Below, in pieces: positions 1 to 7,014 of a stretch of 11,283 nucleotides of DNA. Position numbers and translations under genes: made by a program. Below the pieces are notes generated by a model. That model made no database searches. It saw only the letters and a program-made list of their open reading frames with translations, and had not been told where the DNA came from. Each line of letters opens with the position of its first letter. Position 1 is the first letter of the stretch. The stretch comes from Clostridia bacterium (GTDB lineage Bacteria; Bacillota; Clostridia; Oscillospirales; Acutalibacteraceae): NCBI GenBank assembly GCA_017502965.1, contig JAFVTZ010000184.1, forward strand, positions 1-11,283, given 5' to 3'.

Positions 1-1620
1 TCCGCAATAATGGCACATCAATCTTTCGTTTGCGGAATGATAGGTCAGCGATATACTGCAGTTAGGACAAGTTGCCACACTTCCGCACTCGGGGCAGGAT
101 ATATAAGTATTATGCCCACGGCGGTTAAGCAGTAAAATTGCCTGCTTTGACGATTCAACCGTTTCTTTTACAGCCTCATAAAGTCTGCGGCTTAAAACCC
201 CTGAATTTCCGTCAGCAAGTTCTTTTTTCATATCCACCGTCTCAACCTCGGGCAGTACGGCATTTCCGTACCGCTCGGAAATAGTGTGCAAGGAATATTT
301 ACCCTGCTTTGCGGCGGCATAACTTTCTACCGACGGGGTTGCAGATGCAAGGCACAAAAGTCCCTTATGGCGGGCTATGCGGAATTTTGCAACATCCCTC
401 GTATGAAAACGGGGAGACTGTTCCGAACGGTAGGTATGTTCCTGTTCTTCATCTATGATTATAAGCCCCAAATCCTTAAACGGGGCAAAAACTGCACTTC
501 TCGTTCCTATAGCGATAAGTGCTTTTCCATCTTTAATTCTGCGCCATTCGTCCATACGCTGTCCCATAGACATAGCGCTGTGGAAAACGGCTATCTGATT
601 GCCGTAACGCGCGGTGAAAATTGAAACAAGTTGCGGAGTCAGAGCAATTTCGGGCACCATTACGATAACCCCTCTGCCTTCACTTATAACCTCGTCAGCA
701 AGGCGCAAAAACACCTGAGTTTTTCCCGAACCTGTGACCCCGTAAAGCAAAGCGGCAGAGCCTTTTTTCGCCTTATATTCTTCTAAAAGCCCCCCAAAAG
801 CCGTTTGTTGCTCTTTGGTTAAAACAATTTCCTTTTTATCGGGTTTGGCGGTTTTATAAGGTGTTCTGAAAACCTGCTTTTCAAAAGACACAAGCACACC
901 TTTTTTGACAAGATTTTCCACAACAGCCGCCGAAACACCCGTGAAATAACATATTTCTTTAACAGATGCCGCATTAGCATCCCGCAAGAGGTTTACCACT
1001 TCACGCTGACGGGGAGTGAATTTCATATCCGAAACATCTTCATCGCAAAGGCGCACCCATTTTTGTGTTGCATCACCCATACGGCGTTTTGCATCACTGC
1101 TCTTTATAAGCGCCTGCTTTTCGGTCATTTTCGAAAGCAGTTCGTCACTTATTCCGAGCGTGTTTTTCAAAGCCGCGCGGGACAGTTGTCCCTTGGCTTT
1201 AAGCAGTTCATAAACCTGAGTTTCTGCACTGTCAAGCAAAGAAACTCCTGCAAACTCGGCATTTGCCTCAAAAAGGTCTACAAGGCTGTAACTGATACCT
1301 GCAGGAAGCATTGCCTGCACCGCATCATAGTAAGTGCAGAAAACACTTTCATGCAAGTATTCGCAAAGGGATATCATTTCTTCACTTAAAACAGGGCTGT
1401 TATCAATAAGCGAAAAAATCTTTTTAAGACCTTTTAATTCCTGCTCTTTTACGCGGAAAATAATACCCTGTTTTTTAATATTTCCTTTGCCGAAAGGCAC
1501 TAAAACCCTGCAACCTGCAAGAGCCACACCTTGCATTTCGGTCGGAATCGCATAGGTATAGAGTATGTCGAAAGCAAAAGAAGTACCCTGAAGGGCAATT
1601 TCTGCCGTCAGACCTTTCAT
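1..1620 (-). CDS. priA: Primosomal replication-restart helicase PriA (C-terminus cut by window edge)
   Basis: PriA is a 3'-to-5' superfamily 2 helicase that recognises stalled forks and D-loops and reloads the replicative helicase. 540 codons are visible; family members are usually about 730-800 residues, so the second helicase lobe and C-terminal domain lie outside the window. Seen in the translation: an N-terminal 3'-DNA-binding-like region (about 1-100), a winged-helix-like stretch, Walker A GVTGSGKT (294-301), a DEAD/DEAH-type motif II DEEQEH (390-395), and zinc-binding cysteine pairs CPEC (509-512), CPNC (518-521) and CHYC (536-539), with the window ending at residue 540. The ATG at 1618-1620 starts the typical MKGLTAEIAL N-terminus and follows a weak GGGGG site. 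It is the last visible gene of the yicC-remA-gmk-rpoZ operon, 28 bases after rpoZ. Identification is firm. Confidence 0.96.
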   Translation of the reverse strand, partial: MKGLTAEIALQGTSFAFDILYTYAIPTEMQGVALAGCRVLVPFGKGNIKKQGIIFRVKEQELKGLKKIFSLIDNSPVLSEEMISLCEYLHESVFCTYYDAVQAMLPAGISYSLVDLFEANAEFAGVSLLDSAETQVYELLKAKGQLSRAALKNTLGISDELLSKMTEKQALIKSSDAKRRMGDATQKWVRLCDEDVSDMKFTPRQREVVNLLRDANAASVKEICYFTGVSAAVVENLVKKGVLVSFEKQVFRTPYKTAKPDKKEIVLTKEQQTAFGGLLEEYKAKKGSAALLYGVTGSGKTQVFLRLADEVISEGRGVIVMVPEIALTPQLVSIFTARYGNQIAVFHSAMSMGQRMDEWRRIKDGKALIAIGTRSAVFAPFKDLGLIIIDEEQEHTYRSEQSPRFHTRDVAKFRIARHKGLLCLASATPSVESYAAAKQGKYSLHTISERYGNAVLPEVETVDMKKELADGNSGVLSRRLYEAVKETVESSKQAILLLNRRGHNTYISCPECGSVATCPNCSISLTYHSANERLMCHYCG

Positions 1621-1648
1621 ACCTATACCCCCAATAAAATAAATTTAA

Positions 1649-1822
1649 TTAAATTTCGCTTGCAAGTTTATCAATAGCGATACTTACAGGCTTTTCTACG
1701 ATAATCTCGCCTGCTTCTTCTGCTTTGCCTGAAATTTCGCGTGCAGTATGAGCAACATCGATAACCAGACGGTAACTGTTAGGAGAATTCTGAATAAGTT
1801 TTCCGATATTAGGATTTAGCAT
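1649..1822 (-). CDS. rpoZ: DNA-directed RNA polymerase omega subunit
   Basis: Omega is the small RNA polymerase subunit that helps fold and assemble beta-prime. The product is 57 residues with this start, at the short end typical of Clostridia. The conserved omega helix is visible as NSYRLVIDVAHTAREI (about 15-30), corresponding to the family's SRYxLVxxxAxRAR signature. I chose ATG 1820-1822, which gives MLNPNIGKLI and has GAGGTG six bases upstream; an upstream in-frame ATG at 1840 would add six residues but lacks that site. The start lies inside the end of gmk (14-base overlap), so translation is probably coupled. Position between gmk and priA is the usual one. Confidence 0.93.
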   Translation of the reverse strand: MLNPNIGKLIQNSPNSYRLVIDVAHTAREISGKAEEAGEIIVEKPVSIAIDKLASEI

Positions 1823-2423
1823 TTTTAAGCACCTCATCAATTATAGTTTTTTGTCTTCCAAGCAGATATTTTGAACTTGAAATTATTGAAATTATATCGT
1901 CAACAGCAACCGATATATCGTCATTAACAACAATATAATCGTATTCTGTAGCACGCTTTATCTCGCCGAGAGCACTTGCCATTCTGGCTTCTATTACTTC
2001 CTCGGTTTCGGTTCCTCTGCCGCAAAGACGGCGGCGGAGTTCCTCGAAAGATGGGGGCATAATAAATATACTCAACGCCTCGGGCAGTTTTTCCCTTATC
2101 TGAGCCGCACCGTTGACATCGACCTCGATTATTATATCTCTGCCGCACTCAACCGCCTTTTCAACAGGCTCTCTGGGAGTACCGTAATAATTGCCTACAA
2201 AGTTGTTATATTCAAGCAGTTTATCTTCTTTTATCATCTGCTCAAACTTTTCTTTTGAAATGAAATTATATTTCTCGCCCTCAACCTCACCTACACGCAT
2301 ATCACGGGTTATAGACGAAATTGAAAATGCGGTTTCGGGTCTTTTTTTGAAATATTCTACCAAAAGGGTATCCTTTCCCGAACCAGAAGGACCTGATATT
2401 ATAAATACTCCGCCTTTATTCAT
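1809..2423 (-). CDS. gmk: Guanylate kinase
   Basis: This cytosolic enzyme phosphorylates GMP (or dGMP) to GDP with ATP, an essential step of guanine nucleotide supply. The product is 204 residues, normal for bacterial Gmk. The P-loop is GPSGSGKDT (11-19). The GMP-binding region starts with SISSITRDMR and continues through GEKYNF and the YGTPREPV segment. The core strand IIIEVDVNGAAQ, the lid IFIMPPSFEELRRRL, and the C-terminal YDYIVVNDD all match the family. ATG 2421-2423 is preferred over an upstream in-frame ATG at 2474 because AGGAG lies seven bases ahead and MNKGGVFIISG is the usual N-terminus. It overlaps the remA stop by eight bases (ATGAATAA) and ends inside rpoZ. Asp18 replaces the commoner Ser after the P-loop lysine. 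Confidence 0.96.
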   Translation of the reverse strand: MNKGGVFIISGPSGSGKDTLLVEYFKKRPETAFSISSITRDMRVGEVEGEKYNFISKEKFEQMIKEDKLLEYNNFVGNYYGTPREPVEKAVECGRDIIIEVDVNGAAQIREKLPEALSIFIMPPSFEELRRRLCGRGTETEEVIEARMASALGEIKRATEYDYIVVNDDISVAVDDIISIISSSKYLLGRQKTIIDEVLKNAKS

Positions 2424-2685
2424 CTTCCTGCTCCTCAACATCAATCTCACTTTCTTCAGCCATACGGTTTGCAAGTGTTTCCGACTGAAGATAGGTTAAA
2501 ATTATGTGGTCACTGTCAGTAATAATGACCGCACGGGTACGTCTTCCGTGAGTAGCATCGATAAGTGTTCCACGGTCTTTCGCATCCTGAATAATTCGTC
2601 TTATAGGGGCGGACTCGGGGCTTACAATGGCAATCATTCGGTTTGCAGACACCATATTACCAAAACCAATATTGACCAGTTTCAT
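2416..2685 (-). CDS. remA: RemA family DNA-binding regulator (DUF370)
   Basis: The product is an 89-residue protein of the RemA/DUF370 family. In Bacillus subtilis RemA is a DNA-binding activator of extracellular-matrix operons and of osmoprotection genes. The whole length fits the family: the N-terminal MKLVNIGFGNMVSANR, the SPESAPIRRII segment and the ATHGRRTRAVI basic DNA-contacting segment (about 45-55). The last dozen residues form a very acidic tail (EESEIDVEEQEDE). ATG 2683-2685 is preceded by GAGGAG with seven bases of spacing. Its position between yicC and gmk is the conserved order in Clostridia and Bacilli. Which genes it regulates here cannot be read from the window. Confidence 0.93.
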   Translation of the reverse strand: MKLVNIGFGNMVSANRMIAIVSPESAPIRRIIQDAKDRGTLIDATHGRRTRAVIITDSDHIILTYLQSETLANRMAEESEIDVEEQEDE

Positions 2686-2703
2686 AATTTTTCTCCTCAG
2701 TAT

Positions 2704-3582
2704 TTATTCGATGTTCTGAATTTGTTCTCTGATTTTTTCTATTTCGGACTTGATATCCACTACAATATGAGCAATTTCAACATCCTGCGCTTTAGAGCCT
2801 ATTGTATTGGTTTCACGGTTCATTTCCTGAATTATGAAATCGAGTTTTTTGCCGACATCCCTGTCACTTTCGAGTACAGTGCCGAGTTGTTTGATATGAC
2901 TTCTCAGTCTCACAGTTTCTTCGTCCACAGCAACCTTATCGGCAAAAATTGCAGTTTCGGTTATAAGGCGCTGTTCGTCAACCTTGGCGTCCTCAAGCAA
3001 TTCTCTTACTTTCTGCTCAAGTCTTGCTCTGTATGCTTTAACAGTTTCGGGAGAACGCTCCTCAACAAGAGCCACTTTTTCAAGAATTGTCTTAGAACGG
3101 TTCAGAACATCGGTCTTAAGTCTTTCACCCTCAACTTCACGCATAGCAATAAAGTTTTTTACCGCCTCTGATACAACTGTTAAAACCGCCTCGGTGATTT
3201 CTTCGTCGGGACGGAAATTTTTGCGGAGTTTGAAAATTTCGGGGTTTCCGATAAGGGACGAAACTTTGATATCGTTTTTCAGATGATAATCGCGGGAAAG
3301 TTGCTTTAAAGCATTTATATATGCCTCTGTATAGGTCTTATCAACCGTAATCTGAGTGCCTGACGATGCATTGTCCTCAACAAAAACAGAACATTCAACC
3401 TTGCCCCTTGAAATACTCTGAGAGCAAAGCCCTTTGAGTTTTTCCTCTAAAAACTGATATGCCCTTGGCAGGCGGCAGGAAAATTCAAAATAGCGGTGGT
3501 TTACAGATTTAATCTCCACCGTAATGTCGAGTTCGTTTATAACATCCTTGGCTCTGCCGAATCCCGTCATACTTCTTACCAT
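2704..3582 (-). CDS. yicC: YicC/YloC family endoribonuclease
   Basis: The product is 292 residues, close to E. coli YicC (287). Members of this family (E. coli YicC, B. subtilis YloC) have been reported as endoribonucleases; YicC was linked to degradation of the small RNA RyhB. The hallmark N-terminus MVRSMTGFGRA is present, followed by EIKSVNHRYFE (about 25-35). The C-terminal DUF1732 block GKKLDFIIQEMNRE is followed by NTIGSKAQD and a final helical segment. I chose ATG 3580-3582 because it gives the universal start; an upstream in-frame start at 3666 would run through the promoter. It is the first gene of the operon, 18 bases before remA, behind a near-perfect promoter. Confidence 0.94.
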   Translation of the reverse strand: MVRSMTGFGRAKDVINELDITVEIKSVNHRYFEFSCRLPRAYQFLEEKLKGLCSQSISRGKVECSVFVEDNASSGTQITVDKTYTEAYINALKQLSRDYHLKNDIKVSSLIGNPEIFKLRKNFRPDEEITEAVLTVVSEAVKNFIAMREVEGERLKTDVLNRSKTILEKVALVEERSPETVKAYRARLEQKVRELLEDAKVDEQRLITETAIFADKVAVDEETVRLRSHIKQLGTVLESDRDVGKKLDFIIQEMNRETNTIGSKAQDVEIAHIVVDIKSEIEKIREQIQNIE

Positions 3583-3633
3583 CTTTATCCCATCCTTTAC
3601 CGACAGTGCGATACTGCCCCATAGTATTATGAT

Positions 3634-3663
3634 ATTATACCAAATTCTAACTGCTCTTGTCAA
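3634..3663 (-). promoter_or_regulatory. Sigma-A promoter of the yicC-remA-gmk-rpoZ-priA operon
   Basis: On the minus strand a perfect -35 TTGACA (3658-3663) and a perfect -10 TATAAT (3634-3639) are separated by 18 bases, with an extended -10 TG one base ahead of the -10. Predicted start is near 3627, about 45 bases before the yicC ATG. It sits immediately downstream of the terminator at 3687-3721, so the housekeeping operon is insulated from the membrane-protein gene. Confidence 0.88.
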
Positions 3664-3679
3664 CATTTTAAGCCCTTAA

Positions 3680-3722
3680 AATGCGGAAAAACGGCTGTTT
3701 TCAACCGAAAACAGCCGTTTTA
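3680..3722 (-). terminator. Intrinsic terminator of the permease-like gene
   Basis: A perfect 15-bp inverted repeat (arms 3688-3702 and 3707-3721, AAAACGGCTGTTTTC) encloses a four-base loop. On the minus strand the second arm runs into a T tract. It begins about five bases after the stop codon at 3726-3728 and lies just upstream of the yicC promoter. A T-rich arm on the other side makes it symmetric, but no plus-strand gene ends here. Confidence 0.9.
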
Positions 3723-3725
3723 GCA

Positions 3726-5294
3726 TTATTTATCATATTCTTCCGAGTTCTTTTGGAGCAGATAAATAGCAGTTAAAAGTATTATAGGAATAACTGATAT
3801 GCAAACCGTAAACAAAAGCATAAGCAAATCTGCCGCCGCACTAACTCCCACATGTGATGAAAGCAAAGAATTCACATGACGCCAATTATACAAGTTCTGT
3901 TCATACACAAAATATGTACCGAAATTAAGTGTAGTTGATGCTACAGCAAAAAATGAGGTTATAAGGCACAACACACCGAGCAAAATACATAAAGTACGTT
4001 TTTCACCCGAACGAAGTATAAGCCTTACAACTAAATAAGATACAAATATCAGCACCGCACAGGAAATACCTGACAGCAAACTGCCCGCCTGCAGATTTGC
4101 CACACTGTAATTTATCTGCAGTTCGTGGGCAAGTCCTGTAAGTCCGACAAGGGGAAGCAGTAATAAACTTTGTCGCTTACAAGAATCAAACGCCGCAAAA
4201 CCTATAGCACAGGGCAAAATTGCAAATATGTATATTAAAAACAACCGAGGCAGTCCCGAAAAACTTTTCAGAAGACTGAATTTCGTATTATCATATACCA
4301 TAAACAAATCTGCAAAGTTTTTGAATGTCGGATTTTTTGCAATTACAGACGGCGGAAAAACAAAAAATTCTTCCATAGGTTTTAAACTGTTGCTTACAGT
4401 GCAAACAAATGTTATAAGCAAAAAAGCAACTGCTAAAACTCCTGCAAAAACAAGAGCAGAATAACCGAATATTTTTTGGTTTTCTATATTTATCTTTGCT
4501 TTTTTCAGGATATAATTAACTAATACCGTCAAACCGATAATAACTGCGCACCAGCCTAAAAACATTAGAACGCCCACCGTTGTCAGCGCAGAAGCAAAGC
4601 CTACTTCAAATCTTGTTTTCGCATAATCACCGATTATTGTCGGCAACCATTCCGCTCTGTAATCCACAGAAGGGTATCCTATAACAGAGGCAAGTCTTGC
4701 GCTGTTTGCCGCCATTAAAAGAGGGATTGAGCAAAGTGCTGCAGCAGCGCCGACAAGCGGTTTTTTTAATTTTGCGCCAATATAGGTTATAGCGAAAACA
4801 GGCGCTATACAGATTAAAAACAAAATTATTATGCAGATAATATTTGCATATTCGCCTTTCCACATAACAGGTTCACTCAAAAACGAATTAAGCAGACCAT
4901 AAGTATCGCCGCTGAAAATATAATTCCAACTGCCGGGTAACATTGCTGAAAATGAAACCAGAGAATATCCCGCTAAAATCCCAAGTCCGAAAGGAAGTTT
5001 TAGTTTTGATATAAACAAAGCAGGAATAACCGCACAAACAAGCAGTAATACGGCTGCTATCATAACAAACATTCTCGTGTTTGAAAGGGCAATCTGAACT
5101 ATATCGTCATTGCGGATTCTTGTGAAATTTTCAAAACCGATAAAGTTCGGTTTTTCCAACACATTGTATGAGGTAAACCCGAGAAAAGCGGTAGAGAAAA
5201 GTTTATAAAGACCTAAAAGTGAAATCAACCAAATCGGAATTTGCAAAATAATTCCTAAAGGTGACTTAATTTTTTGCTGTTTTAATTTTTCCAT
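3726..5294 (-). CDS. Fused MalF/MalG-like carbohydrate ABC permease homologue, no EAA loops seen
   Basis: A 522-residue integral membrane protein with about 12 hydrophobic segments in two sets of six. The first half resembles a UgpA/MalF-type permease: FTSYN then FIGFENFTRI (40-60), YGLLNSFL (132-139), and FEVGFASALTT before the sixth segment (229-239). The second half resembles UgpE/MalG: SNSLKPMEEFFVFPPSVIAK (301-320), NPTFKNFADLF (321-331), and a C-terminal pattern ending in IYLLQK. In both halves the cytoplasmic EAA loop, which docks on the ABC ATPase in true importers, appears to be absent: helices that should flank it (around 170-180 and 425-435) are joined by short basic linkers. No ATPase or binding-protein gene is nearby. 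ATG 5292-5294 is chosen because AGAGGTG lies five bases upstream. The homology is by eye; transport function is inference. Confidence 0.72.
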   Translation of the reverse strand: MEKLKQQKIKSPLGIILQIPIWLISLLGLYKLFSTAFLGFTSYNVLEKPNFIGFENFTRIRNDDIVQIALSNTRMFVMIAAVLLLVCAVIPALFISKLKLPFGLGILAGYSLVSFSAMLPGSWNYIFSGDTYGLLNSFLSEPVMWKGEYANIICIIILFLICIAPVFAITYIGAKLKKPLVGAAAALCSIPLLMAANSARLASVIGYPSVDYRAEWLPTIIGDYAKTRFEVGFASALTTVGVLMFLGWCAVIIGLTVLVNYILKKAKINIENQKIFGYSALVFAGVLAVAFLLITFVCTVSNSLKPMEEFFVFPPSVIAKNPTFKNFADLFMVYDNTKFSLLKSFSGLPRLFLIYIFAILPCAIGFAAFDSCKRQSLLLLPLVGLTGLAHELQINYSVANLQAGSLLSGISCAVLIFVSYLVVRLILRSGEKRTLCILLGVLCLITSFFAVASTTLNFGTYFVYEQNLYNWRHVNSLLSSHVGVSAAADLLMLLFTVCISVIPIILLTAIYLLQKNSEEYDK

Positions 5295-5313
5295 ACAAAC
5301 ACCTCTTAAATAA

Positions 5314-5342
5314 AATATAACATTTTCCTTAATACTTTTCAA
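5314..5342 (-). promoter_or_regulatory. Proximal promoter (P2) of the permease-like gene
   Basis: Minus strand: -35 TTGAAA (5337-5342), 17-base spacer, -10 TATATT (5314-5319), with an extended -10 TG. The predicted start near 5307 leaves a leader of only about a dozen bases carrying the AGAGGTG ribosome binding site. It lies downstream of the terminator at 5373-5410, so the permease gene need not depend on readthrough from the distal promoter. Confidence 0.75.
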
Positions 5343-5372
5343 GACATATAAAAAACAGATAAACCGCCCCCT

Positions 5373-5410
5373 GAAAAAGAAAAAGTGTGTGCAACCGAAG
5401 TTACACACAC
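5373..5410 (-). terminator. UUCG-tetraloop intrinsic terminator ending the structured RNA
   Basis: On the minus strand an 11-bp stem (5' arm 5410 to 5400, 3' arm 5395 to 5385) has a single U-G wobble and closes on a C(UUCG)G tetraloop, an extra-stable loop type. It is followed by TTTTTCTTTTTC. No T tract exists on the other side, so the direction is minus only. It sits between the distal promoter and P2, ahead of the permease-like gene. Confidence 0.87.
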
Positions 5411-5543
5411 CGAAAAACGCATAACTCCGAGTTGTCGCCAAACGAACTTTTTCCGCACAACACAGGTATGCAAAAATAGAGTATGCATTTTTACCTGAAA
5501 AAATACACACTTGTGCTGTTTTGGAATATTCAGTTCGTTTGGC
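5373..5543 (-). ncRNA. Predicted structured RNA (small RNA or riboregulatory leader), class unknown
   Basis: About 170 nt on the minus strand with no credible reading frame. The start predicted from the distal promoter (5543) is the first base of GCCAAACGAACT, which pairs perfectly over 12 bp with AGTTCGTTTGGC (plus-strand arms 5532-5543 and 5437-5448). Nested inside are further helices: UUCC/GGAA, GCACAA/UUGUGC, CAGGU/ACCUG and AAAAAU/AUUUUU around a nine-base loop. A 26-base linker then leads to the UUCG terminator. A long, bulged, nested hairpin of this size is compatible with a 6S-like RNA, an independent small RNA, or an attenuation leader of the permease-like gene. I could not match it to a named class. 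Promoter, 5'-paired stem and terminator agree in position, which supports a real transcript. Confidence 0.6.
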
Positions 5544-5549
5544 AAAATC

Positions 5550-5578
5550 AGTATATCATACTTTTTCGTTTTTTACAA
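5550..5578 (-). promoter_or_regulatory. Distal promoter (P1) of the structured RNA
   Basis: Minus strand: -35 TTGTAA (5573-5578), 17-base spacer, -10 TATACT (5550-5555). The predicted start at about 5543 coincides with the first base of the perfect 12-bp stem of the structured RNA. It lies directly after the terminator of the nagA operon. Confidence 0.68.
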
Positions 5579-5596
5579 CTATTTGAATGAAAACTA

Positions 5597-5631
5597 TAAA
5601 AAAACAAGCCCTTGCAAAAGCAAAGGCTTGT
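5597..5631 (-). terminator. Intrinsic terminator of the nagA-ROK operon
   Basis: Minus strand: 12-bp stem (plus-strand arms 5604-5615 and 5620-5631) with one T-G wobble, a four-base loop, then seven T residues. It starts six bases after the stop codon of the ROK-family gene. Confidence 0.92.
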
Positions 5632-5637
5632 GAGTAT

Positions 5638-7008
5638 TTATTTAATTGCGGGCAAACTTGCTGCTGCTACCGACTGACCGACACGGCGGCTCTTTTCGTC
5701 AGGAATATGGAGACTGATTTTCTTTGCCAGTTCAGGATACTCTTTCTCAAGCACCTCATTTGCGCGGGCGAGAACTATTGTACCGCCCTCACCGCTGGTA
5801 ACACGGCCCATAATAATTACGTGTTTGATATCGTAGAACATTGCATAGTAAGCAATAGCGTTACCAAAATAAACACCGATTGTATCGTAAATCTTAGCGG
5901 CTCTTTCATCACCCTCAGCCATAAGATTCTGAACAACCTTGAGTTTTTCTGCGGGAGAAAGGCTTTCATCAAGTTCGATTCCTGCGGCGGGAGCCAGTTT
6001 TATAACACTGTCCTGAGAGAAATATTTAACACCGCAACCGTAGTCGCCGCTCCACTCGTCAACCATAGCATCCTTGCAGAAATCAACAGGCACAAATGCA
6101 AGTTCATTGAGCCAGCCTGTGATATTGCCGTCACCGTCAACATAACCTGCAGCCTCACTTGTACCCATAGCAACACCTAAAACATTGGTATCGTTAAGGT
6201 CCATAGCACCTGCAAGGGCTGTAACATCACCGTCATTTGCAACCTCAATCGGGACATCGCCGATTTCTTTTGCAACATCGATATACATGGTTTTAACCTT
6301 TTTCTCAAATTCATCATCAGGAACTTTTATGAAAAGGGATGCAACCATTATCTTGTTATCAATATAAACACCTGCAGAGGAAACGCCTATAGCATCAACT
6401 CTCGGCATTTTTGATGCGGCAGTTTTCATAGCCTCTAAAATTCCCTGATAGTGGTATTCAGGGTTGGTCTGGAGTTTCGGGAACCATACAACCTCTTCTG
6501 AATATACGGTTTCGCCGTCAATAACAGCACTAACCTTTCTATCAGAACCGCCTGCGTCAAAACCGATACGGCAACCGTCAAGATGACGGCCGATTGAATC
6601 TGCAGCCTGAAAAGCCTTGGGAGCATCTGCGGCATTTTCTACATATAATACCTCGAAAGGTTTCTCGTAAACTCTTGCCATAAAGTCTGCATCAAACTCT
6701 CTGGCACCGCCTTTTTTATAAGCGGCAGAAAGGTTATCGTAAATATACTTTGAACCTGCAACAGTTACCTTGTAACCGCCGTGAAGCCAGAGCAAGGTTT
6801 TAACGATACGCTCTACAATGCCGTAGTTTTCTTCGTCTTTACCGGTACCGTCAGCATAGATATCGAGAGAATAGGTCGAAATGTAGCCCTTGTTTCTTTC
6901 AACCGCAATAGTCAGCGGAACACCGCCCACCTTTGCTACATTTGCCTTAAACTCGGCAACAACCTTTGCCATAGGCTGAAACTGGGGGTCGAGAATTGCT
7001 TTAATCAT
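5638..7008 (-). CDS. Divergent ROK-family (sugar kinase-like) protein with N-terminal extension
   Basis: A 456-residue ASKHA-fold protein. Residues from about 145 onward match the ROK family: phosphate-1 strand FDAGGSDRKV (150-159), VSSAGVY (209-215), EVANDGDVTALAGAM (255-269) with Asp259 at the catalytic-base position, and GVAMGTS (278-284) as phosphate-2. Glu302 in GWLNELAF fits the sugar-contact glutamate, but the usual ExGH histidine is Phe305. The CxCGxxGC zinc motif is reduced to GCGVKYFS (324-331). The first 145 residues are not part of a typical ROK protein (about 300 residues) and are unrecognised; IAVERNKGYISTYSLDIY could be a decayed ASKHA strand pair. ATG follows the nagA stop by six bases, and its AAGGAG site is inside nagA, so the two are coupled. 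Context suggests a role with N-acetyl amino sugars; kinase activity is not certain. Confidence 0.8.
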   Translation of the reverse strand: MIKAILDPQFQPMAKVVAEFKANVAKVGGVPLTIAVERNKGYISTYSLDIYADGTGKDEENYGIVERIVKTLLWLHGGYKVTVAGSKYIYDNLSAAYKKGGAREFDADFMARVYEKPFEVLYVENAADAPKAFQAADSIGRHLDGCRIGFDAGGSDRKVSAVIDGETVYSEEVVWFPKLQTNPEYHYQGILEAMKTAASKMPRVDAIGVSSAGVYIDNKIMVASLFIKVPDDEFEKKVKTMYIDVAKEIGDVPIEVANDGDVTALAGAMDLNDTNVLGVAMGTSEAAGYVDGDGNITGWLNELAFVPVDFCKDAMVDEWSGDYGCGVKYFSQDSVIKLAPAAGIELDESLSPAEKLKVVQNLMAEGDERAAKIYDTIGVYFGNAIAYYAMFYDIKHVIIMGRVTSGEGGTIVLARANEVLEKEYPELAKKISLHIPDEKSRRVGQSVAAASLPAIK

Positions 7009-7014
7009 TTTAAA

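Noticed and set aside
286..624. 112-codon plus-strand open frame
   Set aside because: It lies antisense to the conserved helicase motifs of priA, has no ribosome binding site, and its product has no recognisable features.
2506..3171. 221-codon plus-strand open frame
   Set aside because: Antisense to yicC and remA, both of which show clear family motifs; the product is low in recognisable structure and is a shadow frame.
5339..5545. 68-codon minus-strand frame within the structured RNA
   Set aside because: It would need a TTG start overlapping the predicted transcript start, has no ribosome binding site, and runs through the paired stems and the terminator.
5587..6180. 197-codon plus-strand open frame
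   Set aside because: It starts in the terminator of the nagA operon and runs antisense to the ROK gene; cysteine-rich product without family motifs.
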